From NCBI RefSeq assembly GCF_001403795.1, contig NZ_CXSU01000012.1, forward strand, positions 1,118,471 through 1,182,470: a stretch of DNA of 64,000 bases, read 5' to 3'. The number at the start of each line of letters is the position of its first letter. The stretch's first letter is position 1. The notes under the pieces were generated by a model. That model was given only the letters and a program-made list of their open reading frames with translations. It had not been told where the DNA came from and did no database searches. The position numbers and the translations under genes were made by a program. This document shows positions 53,989-62,584 of this stretch, piece after piece. The stretch is from Jannaschia donghaensis. GTDB lineage: Bacteria > Pseudomonadota > Alphaproteobacteria > Rhodobacterales > Rhodobacteraceae.

Positions 53989-55074
53989 TCACCCCATCAC
54001 GCGGTCGCGCTGGGCGCGGTACGCCCCTTCGGAGCGGTTGATCCAGTTCGACGACGCACGCATGCTTTCCATGGCCGAGTTGTGGATCTTGGCAAACAGC
54101 TCGTCGCCCATATTCTCCTCTGTGACGGCCATGGAGGCCGTGCCCATCGCATCCCAGATGCCGTCGGAGAATTCGGCCAGCTGGACGCCGCCCGACTGCA
54201 GACGCTGCAGCGCGGAGCCGTTGTTGGCCATGAACTGCGCCAGGTTCCACTGGTGACACTCGGCCGAGGCGATCTCGATCATCTTCTGGTGGGCCGGCGA
54301 AAGCTCCTCGAAGACGTCGCGGTTGGTGGCGACCGACAGACCGGCACCCGGCTCGTGGAAACCGGCGGTGTAGTAGGTCTTGGTGATTTCCTGGAAACCG
54401 GCCTTTTCGTCGGCCCAGGGACCGATCCACTCGGTTCCGTCGATCGCACCGGACGCCAGCGCCTGGTACACTTCCGAGCCGGGCAGGTTCTGCACCGAGG
54501 CACCCATCTTGCCAAGCGCCTGACCGCCGAGGCCGGGCATACGGAACTTGAGGCCCTGGAAGTCTTCCGGGGTGTTCACGGCGTTGCGGAACCAGCCACC
54601 GGCCTGCGCGCCGGTGTTGCCGCCCAGGAAGGATTTCAGACCGAAGATCGAGCCCAACTCGTCGTGCAGCTCCATGCCGCCGGCGTGGTAGTACCAGTTG
54701 GCCAGCTCCTGCGCCGTCATGCCGAAGGGCACGGCGGTGAAGTAGGCATAGGCCGGATGCTGACCCACGAAGTAATAGTCGGCCCCGTGGTACATGTCGG
54801 CCTGACCCGAGGTGACGGCGTCGAAGACTTCGAACGCGCCGACCAACTCGCCTGCGGCCTTCAAATCGACGGTCAGCTGGCCATCGGACATGGCGGTGAT
54901 GCTGTCGGCGACGCGCTGGGCGCTGTCGTGCACACCGGCCAGGCCGCGACCCCAGGTCGTGACCATGGTCAGCGTGCGGTTGCCCTGCGCATAGGCGGGC
55001 GCGGCCAGTGTGGCTGCGCCGACGGTGGCGGCGCCCCCGATTGTTGAATTCTTCAGGAATGAACGACGGTCCAT
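53989..55074 (-). CDS. dctP: TRAP transporter solute-binding protein (DctP), Tat-exported
   Basis: A 361-residue periplasmic binding protein with a twin-arginine signal peptide (MDRRSFLKNSTIGGAATVGA, cleaved after AYAQ). The fold pattern of the DctP family is visible: LTMVTTWGRGLAGVHDSAQR, QADMYHGADYYFVGQHPAYAY, the ligand arginine in LKFRMPGLGGQALGKMG and IDGTEWIGPWADEKAGFQ. This sub-type resembles 2-oxo-acid or lactate binding TRAP proteins (TakP-like); the ligand is inference. First gene of the operon, divergent from the region at 55.3 kb. Confidence 0.92.
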   Translation of the reverse strand: MDRRSFLKNSTIGGAATVGAATLAAPAYAQGNRTLTMVTTWGRGLAGVHDSAQRVADSITAMSDGQLTVDLKAAGELVGAFEVFDAVTSGQADMYHGADYYFVGQHPAYAYFTAVPFGMTAQELANWYYHAGGMELHDELGSIFGLKSFLGGNTGAQAGGWFRNAVNTPEDFQGLKFRMPGLGGQALGKMGASVQNLPGSEVYQALASGAIDGTEWIGPWADEKAGFQEITKTYYTAGFHEPGAGLSVATNRDVFEELSPAHQKMIEIASAECHQWNLAQFMANNGSALQRLQSGGVQLAEFSDGIWDAMGTASMAVTEENMGDELFAKIHNSAMESMRASSNWINRSEGAYRAQRDRVMG

Positions 55075-55292
55075 TGATACCCTCCCTTTTTATCTGGTGT
55101 CGCCCACCCTCCCGGCGCGGCGACGGCCCCCTTGGCGGAGCGTGTCGCGACGATAGGGATTGGAAGGGCGGAGTCAAATACCGGAAAACGCGTAGAAGAC
55201 GCGGCGCGGCACGCAGTCGAAACGAATTTTAACGTTAGCAGTCGATTCATCCTCCGGTGGCAAACGGTCCCCATTCCTCGGTGAGGATCGCC

Positions 55293-55653
55293 ATGGCGAC
55301 GATCAACGGCGGAAACACCACCGATTCCCTGTCGGGGTCGCGCGGGCGACGACTCAATTCACGGTAATGACGGCGACGAAAGCATAAAGGGCGGAGGTGG
55401 ATCGGACAGTATCGACGGCGGCAAGGGCAACGACGCGATCCACGGGGGCGCGGTCGCCTCCTGTGTCAGTCTCCTACTCGGTCGCCATTCGGTCGTTTTC
55501 GCCAACGGATGTCCGGCCGAAACACTGCCGGTCACAGATTACACCCGCGCACGAATGGCCCGCGCGTTACGGCCCGTCCCGCCTGCGATGCGTCCCGCTT
55601 TTTCCATCCTGCGCCACGATCCGGCCTGCACAGGACGCATGCAACGGGCCTAG
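55293..55653 (+). pseudogene. RTX calcium-binding gene remnant with frameshift
   Basis: Starts [15 protein letters not shown], a typical start of alphaproteobacterial RTX proteins, then shifts frame at a GGGG run (55334-55337). Removing one G restores the reading [18 protein letters not shown] and [16 protein letters not shown], which are RTX nonapeptide repeats (GGxGxDxUx). After four repeats the frame continues without RTX character to TAG 55653. So the gene is frameshifted and truncated. It lies in the 640-bp stretch between dctP and the histidine kinase, which has no other gene. Confidence 0.7.
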
Positions 55654-55713
55654 CGGGGGCAAAAGCGCGCGACCCCTCTGGCCCCCGGCGCGCGGCTGCG
55701 CTCTATCTTGGGA

Positions 55714-57144
55714 ATGCGTCTGCCCCGCCCCTCCTACGGTCAATCCCTGTTTCTGCTAGCCACCCTGCCCCTGATCCTGGCGGTCGGGGCCATTGCCGTG
55801 CTGATCGCAGTGCAGTCCGACCGGGCCGCCACGCGGGAGATCGCGGCGCTGGAGCAGACGATGATCGAAGCCAAGCGGCGCGAATTGCAGAACTACCTGC
55901 AACTGGCCCGCACCTCCTTCATCACCATCTACGGCAACGCGGCCCCCGACGATGCGGTGGCCAAGCTGCGGGTCACGCAGATCCTGTCGGCGATGGTCTA
56001 TGGCACCGACGGGTTCTTTTTCGTCTATGACTACGACGGCAACAACCTGGTGGCCCCCCGCCAGACCTGGCTGATCGGGCGCAACTGGTTGGACCTGTCG
56101 GATGCCGGCGGCACCCCGATCACCCGCACGCTGATCGACGTGGCGCGTCAGGGCTCGGGGTATCACAGCTATGACTGGCGCAAGCCGTCGACCGGGGAAC
56201 CGGCGCAGGTGCTGACCTATGTGATCGGCCTTCAGGACTGGCAGTGGGCCATCGGCACGGGCGTCTGGCTGGACGATGTGCTGGCCCAGGGCGACGCGGC
56301 GCGCGCCGACGTGCGGGCCCGTGTCGCGGCACAGTTTCGGTGGATCGGGGCGATCGCACTGGCCGCGCTTCTGCTGGTTTTCGCCTCCGGGTTCCTGATT
56401 ACCGTGCGCGAACGGCGGCTGGCCGATGCCAAGCTCAAGCAGCTGACGCAGCGCGTCCTCGACACGCAGGAGGAAGAGCGGGGCCGCGTCGCGCGGGAAC
56501 TGCACGATTCCATCAGCCAGCTTCTTGTCGGGATACGGTACAAGCTGGAACTGGCGCGGCGCCTGACGACCAAAGGCGATGCCGCGGCGGCCGGCGCGGT
56601 GGACGGCGCGATCACCGGATTGCAGAGCGCGCTTGGCGAAGTGCGCCGGATCAGCCACGACCTGCGCCCCGGGGTCCTGGACGACCTGGGCCTCGGCCCC
56701 GCGCTGCGCACCCTGTGCGAAGCGTTCGAGGGGCGGACCGGGCTGACGGTCGAATTCCGCACGGTCGTCTTTCGCAATCGGCTGGACATCGATGCGAAGA
56801 CGGCCCTGTTCCGCATCGCGCAGGAGGCGTTGACCAACATCGAACGCCATGCAGGTGCGACGCGCGTGTCGGTGCGTGTGTTCGGCCACCGGCGGGGCGC
56901 CACCCTGCGGATCGAGGACGATGGCCGCGGCATGGCGCACGCCACGACCGGGTCGGGCATGGGGTTGCGCAACATGGCCGAACGGATCGAACAGCTGGAC
57001 GGAACCCTGACGATCGCGGCCGGCCCGGGGGGCCGCGGCACGGTGATCGAGGCGACCGTCCCGCTGAGCCATCTGCTGACGCCAGGGACGAAATCGGATG
57101 GGGTGGCCCCCGCCCCGACCCCACAACAACCCGACCTTGGTTAA
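55714..57144 (+). CDS. Cache-domain histidine kinase (HisKA_3, NarX type)
   Basis: A 476-residue membrane sensor: helix 1 (about 12-35), periplasmic single Cache domain (about 36-209, with YGTDGFFFVYDYDGNNLVAP and WQWAIGTGVWLDDV), helix 2 (about 210-232), HisKA_3 with His264 (RVARELHDSISQLLVGIRY) and HATPase (LFRIAQEALTNIERHA, IEDDGRGMAH). Such Cache domains bind small organic ligands. Its partner should be the NarL-type regulator at 59026-59700, although the glycosidase gene is inserted between them. Confidence 0.92.
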   Translation: MRLPRPSYGQSLFLLATLPLILAVGAIAVLIAVQSDRAATREIAALEQTMIEAKRRELQNYLQLARTSFITIYGNAAPDDAVAKLRVTQILSAMVYGTDGFFFVYDYDGNNLVAPRQTWLIGRNWLDLSDAGGTPITRTLIDVARQGSGYHSYDWRKPSTGEPAQVLTYVIGLQDWQWAIGTGVWLDDVLAQGDAARADVRARVAAQFRWIGAIALAALLLVFASGFLITVRERRLADAKLKQLTQRVLDTQEEERGRVARELHDSISQLLVGIRYKLELARRLTTKGDAAAAGAVDGAITGLQSALGEVRRISHDLRPGVLDDLGLGPALRTLCEAFEGRTGLTVEFRTVVFRNRLDIDAKTALFRIAQEALTNIERHAGATRVSVRVFGHRRGATLRIEDDGRGMAHATTGSGMGLRNMAERIEQLDGTLTIAAGPGGRGTVIEATVPLSHLLTPGTKSDGVAPAPTPQQPDLG

Positions 57145-57267
57145 GGCATAAACCTTTATTCAATATACAGGAATTTGGACGGAACTCCGTCGTATCCGCA
57201 TCATAATCTCAACTGAATCGTAAAGCGTCGACCCGTATCAGCAAGCTCCACCTTTCGGAGATTTCTG

Positions 57268-58986
57268 ATGCTCTCGCTCCCGCAAATCGAAGGCGACGTG
57301 ATCGGCACCGGCATGTTCGGCGGCAACTTTCTTGCTGACCGTTATATGCTTGGCCAGGAAAACGGCGTGGAAGGCGCGATCGACACCCTTGGCGTGACCG
57401 GTCTGCGATACCCCGGCGGATCGCTGACCGAACGATTGTTCGACATCACCGATCCCGACAGTCCGACAGCCGTGAACGATGATGGGTCGGTGGTCGATTT
57501 CGTCCCCCTGTCGACCTTCATCGACTTCGCGCACGATGCGGGGCAGCCTGTGACGATCGTCATTCCGACACGCGATTTCCTGTCCCAGAACAGCGACGCG
57601 AACGGCGACCGCTTCGCCGCCTTCGACGAAGATGCGCTGCGGACCTTCGTGCGGGACGTGGCCGAAGGGCAATACGGCGACGCCGAGATCACGGCCTTCG
57701 AGATCGGCAACGAATACTGGGGCAGCGGCGAAATGACGGCCGTGGAATACGGACGGCTGTCATCGAAGATGGCCCGCGTCATCGATGAAGAACTGGACGC
57801 CGTCGCGTCGGAGGCCGGCCCGGACACTGTCATCGATATCGTCGTCCAAACCGGCACGAATTTCGGCTCCTCCGACCTGCGGTCGCAGTATGAGGGGCAG
57901 TCGACCGAAGATATCCTGCAGGACCTGAACGACCGCTATGGCACCGATTTCGGCGACGAGGTCGTGTTTCGGGGCGGCAACGTGAACTGGCGGATGGTCA
58001 ACGAGGAATTGTTGCAACGCGAATTCGACGACGCGGAGATGGACGCCGTGGACGGCGTCGTTACCCATCTCTATTCCAAGGATCCGGTGCAGCCGGGGCA
58101 GCGCGAATTCGGCTTGGACACGATCCAGAAGACCTGGATCGAGGATAACCCCGATCTCGACATCTATGTCACCGAATGGAACCAATCGGCAGCCGAACCC
58201 CGGTTCGACAGCGACAGGGACTTCGGCCTGATGAAGGCCCACGAGGTCCTCAACACCTTCGAGACGATGGTGTCGGCGGGGGTCGATCAGGCGAACGTCT
58301 GGCCATTGTTGCAGAACACCCGCAACGCGCTGCAACCCGATTCCTTCGATGGCGAACTCAGCCCGACGGGCGCGCTCTTTTCGATGATGTCAGATGCGCT
58401 TCCCGGCAAGCACCTGCTGGATTTCGCCGTCGGCCAGGATGACGTGACAGAGTTTCAAGGGGACACAGCGGATATCCACGGCTTCTACGGCGACGGGGAG
58501 ATGGTGCTCTACGTCGTCTCGACATCGGACAGCACCGAGACGCTGACCTTCGATCTGGACGACATGATCGAGGAGGGCGGGCGCGTAACCGGGCAGATCC
58601 TTGGCGTGCGCGATGGCGACGCACCGGGGTCCACCACCGCCCGGGCCCAGACCGAGACGCTGGAGGAGGCGGATTTCTTCGATGACGGGCTGATTGCCGT
58701 CGCCCTGGACCCTGGCGAAATCCTGGAGGTGCGGATCGCGGACTTCGTGCCGACCGACGCTTTCGCGGCCGCGATCGCCCCGCCGGTCGATCCGGTCCCC
58801 ATGGTTCCGCCGCTGGACGACACGATGCCGGACGATTTGCCGACGATCCCGGTGACGGAAGAAGACGATCCTCCCGAAGAAGCGGACGCCGGGTCCGACG
58901 ACGATGGCGGCGGCGGAATGATGGACGGGTTGGTGTGGTTGCTGGGCCTGCTGCCGCTTCTGGCGCTGGGCGGTCTGGGCGGCTAG
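57268..58986 (+). CDS. Clan GH-A glycosidase-like exported protein with C-terminal hydrophobic anchor
   Basis: A 572-residue protein. Residues about 10-440 look like a TIM-barrel glycosidase: MFGGNFLADRYMLGQ, TGLRYPGGSLTERLFDI, acid/base motif FEIGNEYWGSG (Glu149) and nucleophile motif IYVTEWNQSA (Glu303), as in clan GH-A (GH39/51/79-like). A small beta domain follows (about 440-510). There is no N-terminal signal peptide. The C-terminus is acidic and Pro-rich, then DDGGGG and a hydrophobic end (LVWLLGLLPLLALGGLGG). Relatives in roseobacters end in RTX repeats for type I secretion; here the tail differs. GGAGA precedes ATG 57268. Confidence 0.75.
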   Translation: MLSLPQIEGDVIGTGMFGGNFLADRYMLGQENGVEGAIDTLGVTGLRYPGGSLTERLFDITDPDSPTAVNDDGSVVDFVPLSTFIDFAHDAGQPVTIVIPTRDFLSQNSDANGDRFAAFDEDALRTFVRDVAEGQYGDAEITAFEIGNEYWGSGEMTAVEYGRLSSKMARVIDEELDAVASEAGPDTVIDIVVQTGTNFGSSDLRSQYEGQSTEDILQDLNDRYGTDFGDEVVFRGGNVNWRMVNEELLQREFDDAEMDAVDGVVTHLYSKDPVQPGQREFGLDTIQKTWIEDNPDLDIYVTEWNQSAAEPRFDSDRDFGLMKAHEVLNTFETMVSAGVDQANVWPLLQNTRNALQPDSFDGELSPTGALFSMMSDALPGKHLLDFAVGQDDVTEFQGDTADIHGFYGDGEMVLYVVSTSDSTETLTFDLDDMIEEGGRVTGQILGVRDGDAPGSTTARAQTETLEEADFFDDGLIAVALDPGEILEVRIADFVPTDAFAAAIAPPVDPVPMVPPLDDTMPDDLPTIPVTEEDDPPEEADAGSDDDGGGGMMDGLVWLLGLLPLLALGGLGG

Positions 58987-59025
58987 CCGCTTGCCGACAG
59001 GCGCGCCCTCGCCTATTCGCGCCAA

Positions 59026-59700
59026 ATGCCGAGCGATCCGACCCAGACCGGCCAAGCCGCCGCCGACACCATTCGCGTGATGATCGTCGACGATCATCCA
59101 ATGGTCGTCGATGGGATGCGCGCCCTTCTGGAGACTTACGACGACCTGAGCGTGGTAGGCACGTTCCGCAACGGACGCGACGCGATCGAACAGGTGGCGA
59201 CGTTGACGCCGGATGTCATCCTTCTGGACCTGAACATGCCTGAGATGAACGGGCTGGCCGCGACCGAAATCCTGCGTGACCGCCATCCGCAGGTGGCGAT
59301 CCTGATCCTGTCGATGCACGATGCGCCTGAGTACGTGGCAACGGCCCTGCGTCATGGGGCCAGCGGATATTGCCTGAAGGATCAGCCGACCGAGGAAATT
59401 CGCCGTGCGATCGACACGGTCCTGCGCGGCGACCGTTATCTGTGTCCGGGTGCCGAAACCGCGCTGGAGCCGTCCACTGACGGGTCGGAGCCGCTGACGT
59501 CGCGCGAACAGACCATCCTTCTGCTGCTGGCGCAGGGTCGGTCCAACAAACAGGTCGCCGGCGAGTTGGATATCTCGGTCCGGACGGTCGAAACCCACCG
59601 AAAGAACCTAAAGCGCAAACTGGGGATCGCGACGACCGCCGGCCTAACGCGCTATGCTATGGAACATGGCGTGCTGCAGGGAACCGGGCTGACGCCCTGA
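59026..59700 (+). CDS. NarL/FixJ-family response regulator
   Basis: A 224-residue regulator: receiver domain with Asp22/Asp23 and phospho-acceptor Asp68 (VILLDLNMPEMNGL), conserved Lys in YCLKDQPTEE, and a LuxR-type HTH (LTSREQTILLLLAQGRSNKQ, ISVRTVETHRKNLKRKLG). It should be the partner of the HisKA_3 kinase at 55714-57144, as this pairing is the rule for that kinase class. It begins 39 bp after the glycosidase gene. Confidence 0.94.
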   Translation: MPSDPTQTGQAAADTIRVMIVDDHPMVVDGMRALLETYDDLSVVGTFRNGRDAIEQVATLTPDVILLDLNMPEMNGLAATEILRDRHPQVAILILSMHDAPEYVATALRHGASGYCLKDQPTEEIRRAIDTVLRGDRYLCPGAETALEPSTDGSEPLTSREQTILLLLAQGRSNKQVAGELDISVRTVETHRKNLKRKLGIATTAGLTRYAMEHGVLQGTGLTP

Positions 59701-59895
59701 TCGTCAAGTCCTGCGCATCAAGCGTACGCCGTCGCGCTTCAGAAATCCAAGAAAACTCACCAGAGCGACCTTCAACGGCCGGAGGAATGCGATAGGACCC
59801 CGATCGACGGTCACGAAGTATTCGAAGACACCACCAGCGCCGCATGGATGGCCACCGTTCGCCCGGTCATGCACGGGCGGTCGTCGGACAGGGCG

Positions 59896-60495
59896 CTAGC
59901 CACGCCCCATGATCACAGTGACGTAGTTGCGCGTTTCGCGGTAGGGCGGGATGCCGCCGTGCCGTTCGACCGCGCCGGGACCGGCGTTGTAGGCGGCCAG
60001 GGCCAGACGCCAGCTGCCGAATTTGCGATACTGAATCGCAAGATAGCGTGCGCCGCCTTCCAGGTTCTGGGCCGGATTGTTGGCGTCGACGCCAAGAGCT
60101 CGCGCCGTGCCCGGCATCAACTGCGCCAGACCCATCGCGCCCTTGTGGGACCGGGCGTTTGGGTTCCAGCCCGATTCCTGCCGGACCAGCCGCAAGAACA
60201 GATCTTCGGGAATGCCGTTGCGCCGTGCCGCGGTGCGTGCCGTGTCGATCCAGGCCGATCGCTGGCTGCCGGTATAGCGCGGAATCGACTCGGCCGACGG
60301 AACGGCGATCGGCGTGGGCGACGTGGGAATTAGGCGTTTGGAATGGGCGTATTGGCCGGACAGGCGGCGGTCCATCAATGCGGTCTGATTGGAAAACAGA
60401 TCGCCGCGGGACCGGCTGGACAGGGTTTGCGATTCGGCTGCGGTTGCCACGAAAACTACCGCCGAAAGCGCGGCAAGCGTTGAAATACGGATCAC
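59896..60495 (-). CDS. Lytic transglycosylase, SLT family
   Basis: A 199-residue peptidoglycan lytic transglycosylase with a signal peptide ([20 protein letters not shown] after a GTG start at 60495). The catalytic SLT domain has Glu in [15 protein letters not shown], then [17 protein letters not shown] and [18 protein letters not shown]. It cuts glycan strands with formation of 1,6-anhydroMurNAc, the substrate that AnmK recycles. An AGGGG lies upstream. The 195 bp between it and the response regulator contain only a doubtful 36-56 codon open frame. Confidence 0.9.
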   Translation of the reverse strand: MIRISTLAALSAVVFVATAAESQTLSSRSRGDLFSNQTALMDRRLSGQYAHSKRLIPTSPTPIAVPSAESIPRYTGSQRSAWIDTARTAARRNGIPEDLFLRLVRQESGWNPNARSHKGAMGLAQLMPGTARALGVDANNPAQNLEGGARYLAIQYRKFGSWRLALAAYNAGPGAVERHGGIPPYRETRNYVTVIMGRG

Positions 60496-60686
60496 ACGAA
60501 AACCCCTGACTGTCCCAAGTCCGCCCGCCGCCCCGTTTTTCCGGGAACATCCGAACTGCGGGCACGCTAGATCAAACGCGCATTGAAAGAAAGCCTGCCC
60601 CCCTGGCCCCCGTTCGGGCGATGGACCTTTAACCGGAGAGGTGGTCAAAAGGCGGCCAACAGATTCGACAAGACGGGGAGAGCGGC

Positions 60687-61193
60687 ATGGCCGGAAGCGT
60701 GAACAAGGTCATCATCATCGGCAACCTGGGGCGCGACCCCGAAGTGCGCAGTTTCTCGAACGGCGGCAAGGTGTGCAACCTGCGCATCGCCACCTCCGAG
60801 ACGTGGCGCGATAAGGCCAGCGGAGAGCGTAAGGAGAAGACGGAGTGGCACAGCGTCGCCATCTTCTCGGAGCCGCTGGTCCGCGTGGCCGAGCAATACC
60901 TCAAGAAGGGCTCCAAGGTGTATATCGAGGGGCAGCTGGAAACCCGCAAATGGCAGGATCAATCCGGTCAGGATAAGTATTCGACCGAGGTGGTGCTGCG
61001 GCCCTACCGCTCCGAATTGACCATGCTCGACGGGCGCGGTGAAGGCGGCGGCGGGGGCGGGGGCGGCGGCAATTACGGCGGCGGCGGCGGTGGTGGTGGG
61101 TACGACGACCGCGGCGGCAATCAGGGCGGCGGCGGAAATGCCGGGGGCGGTTATGGCGGCGGATCCGATCTGGACGACGAAATTCCGTTCTGA
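60687..61193 (+). CDS. ssb: Single-stranded DNA-binding protein
   Basis: SSB, 168 residues: OB fold (residues about 1-112: [57 protein letters not shown]), a Gly-rich linker of about 45 residues and the C-terminal tip DLDDEIPF that binds partner proteins. Binds ssDNA as a tetramer in replication and repair. A clear terminator follows. Confidence 0.97.
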   Translation: MAGSVNKVIIIGNLGRDPEVRSFSNGGKVCNLRIATSETWRDKASGERKEKTEWHSVAIFSEPLVRVAEQYLKKGSKVYIEGQLETRKWQDQSGQDKYSTEVVLRPYRSELTMLDGRGEGGGGGGGGGNYGGGGGGGGYDDRGGNQGGGGNAGGGYGGGSDLDDEIPF

Positions 61194-61217
61194 TCACCGC
61201 GCCCCGACGCGTGACTG

Positions 61218-61243
61218 CGGCCTCCCGATGCGGAGGCCGTTTT
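61218..61243 (+). terminator. Terminator after ssb
   Basis: Stem CGGCCTCC (61218-61225), loop CGATGC, GGAGGCCG (61232-61239), followed by TTTTC. Intrinsic terminator 25 bp after the ssb stop. Confidence 0.88.
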
Positions 61244-61326
61244 CGTTTCGGCCGGGCCGCACGGGCGATTGCGACATACCGCGCGGACCGCTACCCCTGA
61301 CGTCATCCCCGTGACCGGAGGCCCGG

Positions 61327-62523
61327 ATGTCATCGCTGAACCCCAATCTTGTCGCCACCTTCCCGCCCCCGGTGATGGAGGCCCGGCGCTGGATCGAAGA
61401 CGCGACCTTTCCGCAGGATCGCCCGCTTCTGAACCTCAGCCAGGCGGCCCCCGCCGACCCGCCGCCCGAAGCCTTGCGCCGCGCGATGGCCGACATCATT
61501 TTGACCGACCCGGCGGCGCATATGTACGGCGCGGTTTTGGGCCTGCCGGAGTTGCGCGCACGGGTCGCGGGCGACTGGCGACGCGATTACGGCGGCAGTA
61601 TCACCGCCGATCAGGTCGCCATTACGTCGGGCTGCAACCAGGCATTTTCGGCCGCCATCGCCACGCTCGCCGGCGAGGGCGACAACGTGATCCTGCCGAT
61701 CCCGTATTACTTCAATCACAAGATGTGGCTCGACATGACGGGGATCGAGGCGCGCACGCTCGATACGGATGACAGTCTTCTGCCCGACCCGCACGCCGCC
61801 GCGGCACTTATCGACGCGCGCACCCGCGCGATCGTTTTGATCAGCCCGAACAATCCGGGCGGCGTGGAATACCCCGCGCCCCTGATGGCTGCGTTCCGCG
61901 ACCTGTGTCGCACACGCGGCATCGCGCTGATCGTGGACGAGACGTACCGCGATTTTCACGCCGTCAATGGCGCGCCGCACGACCTGTTCGTCGATCCCGA
62001 CTGGGACGATACGCTGATCCAGCTCTATTCCTTTTCCAAGGCGTACCGCCTGACCGGGCATCGCGTGGGTGCCATCGTGGCGTCGCCCACGCGTTTGGCG
62101 CAGGTCGAGAAATGGCTGGACTCGGTGGCGATCTGCCCCACCGGGCTGGGCCAGCGCGCGGCACTCTGGGGGATGGAGAACCTGCGCGACTGGCTGGCCG
62201 GCGAACGGCAGGAGGTTCTGCGCCGCCGCGCCGCGCTGCACGCGGGCTTCGCCGTCCGTCCCGATTGGACTTTGCTGGGGTGCGGGGCGTATTTCGGCTA
62301 TGTCGCGCATCCGTTCGACCGAACGTCGGACGACGTGGCCCGCGCGCTGGTCGACCGCGCGTCCGTCCTTGTGCTGCCCGGCACGATGTTCGGCCCCCTT
62401 CGGACCCAAGGCGGCACTGGCCGGGCGGAGGCCACGTTGCGCATCGCCTTCGCCAACGCGGACGCGGACGGCATCGCGACCCTGTTCGACAGGCTGGACA
62501 CCGTCACGCGCGCCGGCCTCTGA
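61327..62523 (+). CDS. Class I/II PLP aminotransferase
   Basis: A 398-residue fold-type I aminotransferase. Motifs: LNLSQAAPADPPPEALR, MYGAVLGLPELRARVA, SPNNPGGVEYPAPLM, DETYRDFH and the PLP lysine in LYSFSKAYRLTGHRVGA. C-terminal RIAFANADADG closes the fold. The amino donor and keto acid are not clear; it belongs to the broad aspartate/aromatic aminotransferase group. Between ssb and the PpiD-like gene. Confidence 0.9.
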   Translation: MSSLNPNLVATFPPPVMEARRWIEDATFPQDRPLLNLSQAAPADPPPEALRRAMADIILTDPAAHMYGAVLGLPELRARVAGDWRRDYGGSITADQVAITSGCNQAFSAAIATLAGEGDNVILPIPYYFNHKMWLDMTGIEARTLDTDDSLLPDPHAAAALIDARTRAIVLISPNNPGGVEYPAPLMAAFRDLCRTRGIALIVDETYRDFHAVNGAPHDLFVDPDWDDTLIQLYSFSKAYRLTGHRVGAIVASPTRLAQVEKWLDSVAICPTGLGQRAALWGMENLRDWLAGERQEVLRRRAALHAGFAVRPDWTLLGCGAYFGYVAHPFDRTSDDVARALVDRASVLVLPGTMFGPLRTQGGTGRAEATLRIAFANADADGIATLFDRLDTVTRAGL

Positions 62524-62584
62524 CCGCTTGCCCCCACCCGGCCCGCGCCCTATCAACGGCGCGATGAAATCGGGGGGCAGCCGG

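Noticed and set aside
59657-59845. Short minus-strand open frames after the response regulator, including a 36-56 codon frame ending LVSFLGFLKRDGVRLMRRT
   Set aside because: Only GTG starts, no ribosome binding site and partial overlap with the regulator gene; not enough support for a gene.
60540-60556. GAAC-N4-GAAC before ssb as a LexA site
   Set aside because: The alphaproteobacterial SOS box needs GAAC-N7-GAAC (or GTTC-N7-GTTC); the spacing here is 4.
61045-61175. GGC-rich repeat tract as a possible DNA repeat element
   Set aside because: It is the glycine-rich linker of SSB, coded in frame, with the normal DDEIPF tip after it.
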